Shown here one piece after another: positions 7,430 through 12,467 of a stretch of 12,467 nucleotides of DNA. This DNA comes from an uncultured Collinsella sp. (lineage in GTDB: Bacteria; Actinomycetota; Coriobacteriia; Coriobacteriales; Coriobacteriaceae): the NCBI GenBank assembly GCA_900549185.1, contig URNM01000053.1:1-12467 (forward strand). The letters are read 5' to 3'. How positions within the stretch are numbered: the stretch's first letter is position 1; each line of letters opens with the position of its first letter. Position numbers and translations under genes: made by a program. The notes under the pieces are model-generated. The model had not been told where the DNA came from, searched no databases, and worked only from the letters and a program-made list of their open reading frames with translations.

Positions 7430-7503
7430 TACGTTGACGCTGCTTGTCTCGCCCGGGTGCCGTCGGGCCAGGGAAGGGCGTCTTTGCTGATAGGTGCTTT
7501 GCT

Positions 7504-7541
7504 GAAAGAGCTGCTTTTATTGCGGCTCTTTCTTTGTTTTT
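7504..7541 (+). terminator. Rho-independent terminator upstream of fmt
   Basis: GAAAGAGCTGC (7504-7514) pairs with GCGGCTCTTTC (7522-7532), with one G-U pair and a 7-nt loop, followed by TTTGTTTTT. It probably ends the priA-def transcript, so fmt would need its own promoter in 7542-7630. That stretch is T-rich and contains TATATT (7545-7550) and TTGTTA (7564-7569), but I see no -35/-10 pair with proper spacing. Confidence 0.75.
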
Positions 7542-7648
7542 GGGTATATTTGTTCTTGTTGAATTGTTATTGCGGATAGGCTGGGTACTTGGCTTTCCGC
7601 TGTTATTTGTAGCCGTCTCGGCTCGTTATTGAGAGGAGACTAACTTTT

Positions 7649-8569
7649 ATGCGTATTGTGTTTATGGGTACGCCTGATTTTGCTGTGCCTTCGTTGACTT
7701 CGCTTGTTGCGGCTGGGAATGAGATTGCGCTTGTTATTACTCGCCCTGATGCTGTTCGTGGGCGTGGTAAGAAGCTTGAGCCTTCTCCTGTTAAGGCCAA
7801 GGCGCTTGAGCTGGGGTTGCCGGTCGTTGAGGCCAATCGTATGACGCCTGAGGTTGTTGAGGCGCTCCAGGCTGCGGATGCCGATATTTTCTGCGTGGCT
7901 GCTTATGGCTGCATTTTACCTGATGACGTGCTGAATATGGCGCCGCTTGGCATCGTGAATGTTCATGCGTCCTTACTGCCTCGTTGGCGTGGGGCTGCTC
8001 CTATTCAGCGTGCCATTCTTGCTGGCGATGAGGTTGCTGGCGTTTCTATTATGCGCATTGGGCATAGCGTGGATACTGGTGCTTATTGTGCTCAGGCTTC
8101 CACGTCGGTTGCCGGTAAGCATGCTGAGGCGCTCACGATGGAGCTTGGTGAGCTTGGCGGTAAGTTGCTTGCCGATACGCTTCCCTCGCTTGCCGATGGC
8201 TCGGCTGTTTGGACTGAGCAGGATGAGTCGCTCGTCACTCATGCTGCCAAGATTTCCAAGCAGGAGATGCGTCTGGATCCGAAGATGGCGGCGCTCGATT
8301 GCGTGCGTCATGTGCTTGCCTCGTCCGACACCGCTCCCGCACGTTGCGTGATTGCCGGCAAGACCGTGCGTGTGCTCGATGCCGCGCCGGCCGATATGTC
8401 GCTTGGCGAGGGCGCTGTTGCCGTCAAGAGCAAGCGTGTTTATCTGGGCCTTTCCGATGGCGCGGTTGAACTGCTCGAGGTTAAGCCCGATGGCAAGCGT
8501 GCCATGGCTGCTTCTGCCTGGGCTGCCGGCCTGCAGGGTGTAGACCTTACGTGGGGTGTACTGTCATGA
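7649..8569 (+). CDS. fmt: Methionyl-tRNA formyltransferase
   Basis: Transfers a formyl group from 10-formyl-tetrahydrofolate to initiator Met-tRNA. The product is 306 residues (E. coli 315). The N-terminus has the family's GTPDFAVP at 7-14. The folate site NVHASLLPRWRGAAPIQ starts at 104, giving catalytic N104 and H106. D142 lies in SVDTG, matching the family's N-H-D catalytic set. The C-terminal OB-like tRNA-binding domain covers about 205-306. AGGAG (7634-7638) lies 10 nt before the ATG. The stop overlaps the rsmB start (ATGA), so the two are translationally coupled. The first half uses many T-ending codons (CCT, GAT, GCT, GTT, CTT), in contrast to gltX. Function is not in doubt. Confidence 0.97.
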   Translation: MRIVFMGTPDFAVPSLTSLVAAGNEIALVITRPDAVRGRGKKLEPSPVKAKALELGLPVVEANRMTPEVVEALQAADADIFCVAAYGCILPDDVLNMAPLGIVNVHASLLPRWRGAAPIQRAILAGDEVAGVSIMRIGHSVDTGAYCAQASTSVAGKHAEALTMELGELGGKLLADTLPSLADGSAVWTEQDESLVTHAAKISKQEMRLDPKMAALDCVRHVLASSDTAPARCVIAGKTVRVLDAAPADMSLGEGAVAVKSKRVYLGLSDGAVELLEVKPDGKRAMAASAWAAGLQGVDLTWGVLS

Positions 8570-9966
8570 GCAAGTTGTCTCCCGCGCGCAAGCTTGCGCT
8601 CGATGTGTTGATGGAGGCCGATCGCCGCGGTATGTACGCACGCGACGTGTTGTCTTCCCGTGCTTCCGCCAAGGCCATTGACCAGCGCGATTCCGCTTTT
8701 GCCGCGCGTTTGGCGCTCGGTGTTGCCGCCACGCAGGGCATTTTGGATGAGTTGCTCGATCAATTTTTGGATAAGCCTAAAAAGGTCGCGCCGCGCGTTC
8801 GCATGGCGCTTCGCATCTCGGCCTTTGAGATGCTCTACCTGCATACGCCCGGCCGCGTTGCCGTAAGTCAGGGTGTTGAGCTGGTGCGCAGTGGTGCGAA
8901 GTCTGCCGCGGGCCTGGCTAACGCGGTGTTGCACAAGGTTGCGGACAACGTTGAGGACTTTGCCACGGCATCCGACGTGGATGAGTCCGAGCGCCGCCTG
9001 GTTCGCCTGTCTCGTTTGATGGGTCTTCCTCGCTGGCTCTGTGCTCGTATTATGGCCTCGTTCGATACGCCCGAGGGCGCGCTCAACTTTGCCGGCAATC
9101 TGGCTCCTGCGCCGCTTGCTCTGCACGAGAATGCGTTTGCGACCAAACCCGACCCGTACATTTCGCAGCTTGTGGCACCCGTGTTCCCGGGTTGCCATGC
9201 TCCGGTTGATGCGCAGGTCACGGTTGCTTCGGGCGTGTTTGAGCGTGCTGCCGCGGTTGCCTCGGACCTTAACGCCCAGCTTATCGCTACTGCCGCGACA
9301 CGTCCCGGTCGTTGCCTGGAGATTGGCGCCGGCCGCGGCACCAAAACCTATGTGATGATGTGCCAGGCCAAGCGTGCCGGGTACGAGCGTCAGCATACCG
9401 CGCTCGATCTGCACGATCGCAAGTGTGATCAGAATCTCGCGCGCCTGCATAAGGCGGGTATCTCGGGTGTTCGTACGGTGTCGGGCGACGCCTGCGAGCT
9501 CAATGAGGTGCTCACGTCCTTTGACGCGATGCTTGGCGAGCCCGCTCTGTTCGACACGGTGTTTATCGATGCGCCGTGCTCTGGCACCGGCACCATGCGC
9601 CGTCACCCCGAGATACCGTGGCGTCTGACTGAGAACGACGTTACGACTGAGCTGCCCAAGCTACAGCTGACGATGCTCAAGGAAGCAGCCGCGCGCGTTG
9701 CTGCCGGCGGTGAGCTTATCTATGCCACCTGCTCGGTTTTTGATGAAGAGAACACGCAGGTCGTGGATGCCTTCCTGGCCTCTCCTGAGGGCGCCGGCTT
9801 TACCGTGGCACCGCTCTCCGAAGCCCAGATTCTGCAGCTGCCCGAGTTCGACCAGGCCAAGAAGCTCGTATCCGTACGCCAGAACGATCGAGGCTTCTTC
9901 CAGAGCGTCCCCATAAACGCAGATTCCTACGACGGCCACTTCTGCGCCAGGCTGGTCCGCAAGTAA
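8566..9966 (+). CDS. rsmB: 16S rRNA (cytosine-967-C5)-methyltransferase RsmB
   Basis: Methylates C967 of 16S rRNA (E. coli numbering) using S-adenosylmethionine. The product is 466 residues (E. coli 429). Residues of about 1-140 form a NusB-like RNA-binding domain (KLALDVL, RLALGV, RMALRISAFEMLYL), which separates RsmB from RsmF. The Rossmann methyltransferase core follows. Motif IV DAPCSGTG holds C338 and motif VI TCS holds C389; these are the two cysteines used by RNA m5C methyltransferases. Motif I reads LEIGAGRGTKT (251-261), where the family usually has a CAAPGGKT-type loop. I start at the ATG 8566, which overlaps the fmt stop as ATGA; a GTG at 8551 would add five residues. Motif I is unusual, but the two catalytic cysteines support an active enzyme. 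Confidence 0.93.
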   Translation: MSKLSPARKLALDVLMEADRRGMYARDVLSSRASAKAIDQRDSAFAARLALGVAATQGILDELLDQFLDKPKKVAPRVRMALRISAFEMLYLHTPGRVAVSQGVELVRSGAKSAAGLANAVLHKVADNVEDFATASDVDESERRLVRLSRLMGLPRWLCARIMASFDTPEGALNFAGNLAPAPLALHENAFATKPDPYISQLVAPVFPGCHAPVDAQVTVASGVFERAAAVASDLNAQLIATAATRPGRCLEIGAGRGTKTYVMMCQAKRAGYERQHTALDLHDRKCDQNLARLHKAGISGVRTVSGDACELNEVLTSFDAMLGEPALFDTVFIDAPCSGTGTMRRHPEIPWRLTENDVTTELPKLQLTMLKEAAARVAAGGELIYATCSVFDEENTQVVDAFLASPEGAGFTVAPLSEAQILQLPEFDQAKKLVSVRQNDRGFFQSVPINADSYDGHFCARLVRK

Positions 9967-9972
9967 CTAGTA

Positions 9973-10039
9973 AGTTGCGGTGAAATAGGGATTGAATAGC
10001 GGCTTCTATCCGCCAAATAGTCCTTATTTCACCGCAACT
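9973..10039. repeat. 67-bp palindromic element, copy 1
   Basis: Arms at 9973-9991 and 10021-10039 are reverse complements at 18 of 19 bases, with outer end AGTTGCGGTGAAATA. The centre has a small GCGG/CCGC stem (9999-10002 and 10010-10013). It begins 6 bp after the rsmB stop. Its length and terminal 16 bases match the element at 10314-10380, while the inner sequence differs. No T tract follows on either strand. Confidence 0.82.
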
Positions 10040-10313
10040 CAGGATGTCCTGCGAGCGGAGATCGCAATAGCGGTAAAGAGTTGGAAAATAGCTCCGTTTC
10101 ATACTTACTGCTATCAAAAGTAGGGCGGATTTCGGGGCTAGATTGGTGATGCCCGACCACAGCAAAAATGGCCTAAACAAAATCGCAGGTAGATGGCTTG
10201 TTGAAATTTGCAAATTACCGGAATGGATAGAGGTTGTCAATTCAGCCCCGTAATCCGGCAGAGTTATGAAATGTTACAAACTTAGCATCAGCCCGAAATC
10301 CGATTTAAAGAAA
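10040..10313. other. AT-richer non-coding interval with internal inverted repeats
   Basis: No convincing gene is seen. The stretch is clearly AT-richer than the genes around it. A 20-base unit at 10126-10145 (CGGATTTCGGGGCT plus six bases) recurs inverted at 10238-10257, with 17 of 20 matches. A shorter inverted copy lies at 10290-10302 (AGCCCGAAATCCG). A reading frame on the minus strand is open to an ATG at 10240 but runs antisense into rsmB and has no recognisable protein character. The bounding 67-bp twins suggest a composite or nested repeat insertion, or the remains of one. Confidence 0.5.
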
Positions 10314-10380
10314 AGTTGCGGTGAAATAGTTCCTGTTTGGCCGCTGGATGGGCTGATTCAGGAACTATTTCACCGCAACT
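10314..10380. repeat. 67-bp palindromic element, copy 2 (also a likely terminator for the fmdB-like gene)
   Basis: Arms at 10314-10335 and 10359-10380 are perfect 22-bp reverse complements with outer end AGTTGCGGTGAAATAG and a 23-nt loop. Read on the minus strand, the hairpin ends in a T run (TTTTCTTT, reading down from the outer end), about 35 nt after the stop of the FmdB-like gene. The element can therefore act as its Rho-independent terminator. Length and ends match the copy at 9973-10039. Confidence 0.85.
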
Positions 10381-10414
10381 CATAAGGAAACCTGGGTGGC
10401 AGGACCGCTTGTCT

Positions 10415-10651
10415 CTAGTGGTTGTGCGGGCAGTTGGCGCAGCAGCCGCTGGTGGCGTTGGTGCTGGAACCACCGCTGCGCTGGTCGGTGTTGTAGAAGC
10501 CACTGCCCTCAAACTTGATGCCGCTGGCCGAGAACGTTTTGGTCGCCGGAGCGCCGCAGCTCGGGCACACGACCTCGGGGGTCTCGGACATGGGATGCTC
10601 AACCTCAAACACGTTGCCGCAGCTCGAGCACTTGTAATCGTAGCGCGCCAT
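10415..10651 (-). CDS. FmdB-family zinc-ribbon protein
   Basis: A 78-residue protein of the FmdB / CxxC-CxxC-SSSS zinc-ribbon family. The family is named after a putative formamidase regulator, but its real role is mostly unknown. The N-terminus MARYDYKCSSCGNVFEV and the pairs C8/C11 and C29/C32 form one four-cysteine zinc site. The family's closing motif appears as IKFEGSGFYNTD (45-56). The C-terminal tail, after a Gly/Ser stretch, ends in GCCANCPHNH, adding C70, C71, C74, H76 and H78, which could bind a second metal ion. The start has AAAAGGAAG (10656-10664, minus) just upstream. It lies downstream of the glucanotransferase gene on the same strand with a hairpin between. The family is clear; the function is not. 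Confidence 0.9.
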   Translation of the reverse strand: MARYDYKCSSCGNVFEVEHPMSETPEVVCPSCGAPATKTFSASGIKFEGSGFYNTDQRSGGSSTNATSGCCANCPHNH

Positions 10652-10673
10652 AATACTTCCTTTTCAGCACAAA

Positions 10674-10695
10674 GCGGGCAGATTGCTCTGCCCGC
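10674..10695 (-). terminator. Hairpin between the glucanotransferase and fmdB-like genes
   Basis: GCGGGCAGA (10674-10682) and TCTGCCCGC (10687-10695) form a perfect 9-bp stem with a 4-nt loop, 44 nt after the stop of the upstream gene. On the minus strand only TTTG follows, so termination may be partial. The fmdB-like gene could be read through from upstream or have its own promoter; I see no clear promoter in 10696-10739. Confidence 0.6.
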
Positions 10696-10739
10696 ATAAA
10701 TTCAAACAGCTGTAACTGTACCCTATATCGGGGGTTTTA

Positions 10740-12418
10740 TCACGCTTCGCCCCAGAATCTATGGGTGTTGCGCAGGAGCTGTGCAGTTTTATCCTCAGCT
10801 GCCTCAATATCGGCCTCATCGGCCTGCCAGGTCCAGTTGCCCGTGGCGACACCCGGCACGTTCATGCGCGCATCGTCGCCTAGTCCCAGGACATCCTGCA
10901 GCGGCATCATCACTAGGGGAGCGTCGCTTGCCAGCGCGTCGCCCATAAGCTTGGCCGCCACCTCAACACCGCTCGGCTCGTCGCCGCCCGCGAAGGAGCG
11001 CGTGCACCAACCGGCGAGCGTCGACGTGTCGTGTGTCGAGGTGTACAGAATCTTGCCCGGCGTGGGATGCACGCCGCAGCGGACGTCGTAATCGCTAAAC
11101 TCCAGCACGTCCATACCGGGGAAGCCGCAGGTCGAAGCCATGGCGCGAACTCCGGGCGTCAGGTAGCCTAGGTCCTCGGCGATAAAGTTGAGCGGCCCCA
11201 GCTCGTCATAGGCCGTCTGGAACAGATTCTTGCCCGGACCTGCCAGCCAGCGACCGTCGGCGCAGGCCTTGCCTGCGGGGATACTAAAGTAGCTGTGGAA
11301 TCCCAGGAAGTGGTCCAGGCGCACACGGTCGTAGAGTGAGAACGCGCGACGCAGACGGTCCATCCACCAACGATAACCGTTCTCCTTCATGTGGTCCCAG
11401 CGGAAGGTGGGGTTGCCCCACACCTGGCCCTCGGGCGCAAAATTGTCGGGCGGCGCGCCAGAAATCTCAATCGCCTTGCCGGTATCGGATAGCCAGAAGT
11501 TCTCGGGCTCGCTCCACGCATCGGCCGAATCGTCCGAAACATACATCGGAATATCGCCGATAACCTCGATGCCCTTCTTGTGCGCATAGTTCATGAGCTC
11601 GCACCAGGCCAGGTCAAAGCGGTACTGCATGTGCGCCTGCAGCTCTGCCTCGTCGTGGAAACGCTTGTCGTCAATCAGATGCTCGTTGTAGCGCGCGACA
11701 TCCGCCGGCCAATCGTGGCGCGACTCGCCCTCAAAGTACTTCTTAATGGCCATGTAGACGCAGTACTTCTCGAGCCAATCGGCGTTGCGATGCTTAAACG
11801 CCGTGTACAGCGGGTCTGCATCCTCGCCGCCTCGGGCCTTCCAAGTCTCAAAGTCGGTCGCCAGCTCCTCCTGGCTTTCGGGCAGCAGGTCAATATTGCC
11901 CGCAAAGGCCGAAGGTCCAGCGTAAGGGGAGCGGAAGAAGTCCGTCGGGTTGACAGGCAGGACCTGCCAGTAGCGCATTCCCATGGCGGCCAGATGGTCG
12001 ATAAAGCGACGTGTGGGCGCGCCAATCGTGCCGGGCTTGCCGTCGTCGGTGGGCACCGAGGTGATATGGCACACGACGCCCGCGCCGTGATCGAGCGGCT
12101 CCTGCAGGCGCTGCTCGGCATGGTGATAGATGATCGACGAGCCCAGCGGATACAGATCGAGCGTGACCGTACCGTTGTGGATCTCGCACTCGTGACCGCT
12201 GATCACGTCACTTGCGCATTCGTCGAGCGCCGGAATCGTCACGCGGTGCGAATTGCGCAGGCTGCGGTTGATGATAACCGTCGCGGACTCGCCATTCTTG
12301 CCCGTGCGGTTGTAGGCCAGCACCTCGTCGTTGAGCGCGAAGGCCTTGATCTCGCCATCAATCATAAATGGCAGTGCGCGGCGTACGGCGGAGGCGTTCT
12401 TGACAATAGCCAGCGTGT
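10740..12418 (-). CDS. malQ: GH13-GH77 fusion: C-terminal beta domain of an alpha-amylase-family enzyme joined to MalQ-type 4-alpha-glucanotransferase (5'-truncated)
   Basis: Transfers alpha-1,4-glucan segments between maltodextrins in the cytoplasm. The frame stays open from the stop at 10740 to the contig end, so the true start is missing. An ATG at 12363-12365 is only an internal methionine, since the preceding codons (TLAIVKNASAVRRALPF) continue in the same style. The first 80 or so residues, with VLAYNRTGKNGESATVIINRS, resemble the C-terminal beta domain that follows a GH13 barrel. GH77 begins near residue 85 (numbered from that ATG) with HITSVPTDDGKPGTIG and RYWQVLPVNPTDFFRSPYAG. Catalytic residues are D351 (RLDHF, nucleophile), E397 (AEDLG, acid/base) and D446 (THD). 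GDIPMYVSDDSADAW is also typical. The full protein is probably a debranching- or amylase-like GH13 fused to MalQ. Confidence 0.88.
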
Positions 12419-12467
12419 CTGTCTCTTATACACATCTGACGCTGCCGACGACTAGTCGAGTGTAGAT
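12419..12467. other. Illumina Nextera adapter, i5 index and flow-cell primer (artefact)
   Basis: CTGTCTCTTATACACATCT (12419-12437) is the Tn5 mosaic end. It is followed by GACGCTGCCGACGA (12438-12451), the read-1 transposase adapter in reverse complement. The next eight bases, CTAGTCGA (12452-12459), occupy the i5 index position (TCGACTAG on the other strand, which I recall as index S513). GTGTAGAT (12460-12467) begins the P5 primer complement. None of this is genomic, so the real sequence ends at about 12418. Confidence 0.98.

Noticed and set aside
7328..7579. 83-codon plus-strand frame after def ending in a hydrophobic segment
   Set aside because: It is made of the palindrome and the terminator; the apparent membrane segment comes from the T-rich terminator region.
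9800..10240. 146-codon minus-strand frame crossing the 67-bp element and the 3' end of rsmB
   Set aside because: Much of it is antisense to rsmB or repeat DNA. Its first part has no recognisable protein character and I see no ribosome binding site.
12363..12365. ATG as the true start of the glucanotransferase
   Set aside because: The frame continues upstream to the end of real sequence with protein-like residues consistent with a GH13 C-terminal region, and no ribosome binding site is evident.
11580..12455. 291-codon plus-strand open frame antisense to the glucanotransferase
   Set aside because: It mirrors a GH77 gene with intact catalytic motifs, and its C-terminus is translated sequencing adapter (LLYTSDAADD).

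Overview
This window looks like the end of an assembled contig from a high-GC gut actinobacterium of the class Coriobacteriia, most likely Collinsella or a close relative. That placement is inferred from the C-ending codon use, the gene set, the run priA-def-fmt-rsmB and the many intergenic palindromes; no marker gene proves it. The last 49 bases (12419-12467) are not genomic. They are Illumina Nextera transposase adapter, an i5 index and the start of the flow-cell primer.

Layout, left to right. Positions 1-805 (minus) hold the N-terminal half of a one-chain L-serine dehydratase. Positions 1149-2429 (minus) are metK (S-adenosylmethionine synthetase), with a hairpin terminator downstream. After a divergent intergenic region come gltX (glutamyl-tRNA synthetase, 2752-4227, plus) and a Rho-independent terminator, then priA (4317-6770) and def (6789-7325). 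A 323-bp gap with a large palindrome and a terminator follows, then fmt (7649-8569) overlapping rsmB (8566-9966). A 448-bp gene-free region is next, then on the minus strand a small FmdB-type zinc-ribbon gene (10415-10651) and a truncated GH13-GH77 fusion whose visible part is mainly a MalQ-type 4-alpha-glucanotransferase (10740-12418).

Functional grouping. gltX, def, fmt and rsmB serve translation: glutamate charging, formylation of initiator Met-tRNA, removal of that formyl group, and 16S rRNA methylation. priA restarts stalled replication forks and often shares this locus. metK supplies the methyl donor that RsmB uses. In several actinobacteria metK lies near priA-fmt-rsmB; here metK is inverted and gltX sits between. 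The flanking genes are catabolic: serine deamination and alpha-glucan processing.

The most unusual property is in the spacers. Every gap over 300 bp carries a long inverted repeat, and they fall into at least four unrelated sequence families: 861-981, 2541-2665, 7334-7429, and the twin 67-bp elements at 9973-10039 and 10314-10380. They look like non-autonomous palindromic elements (REP/MITE-like). No transposase is visible. The region between the twins carries a further set of inverted repeats. No rRNA, tRNA, CRISPR array, prophage or defence gene was seen.
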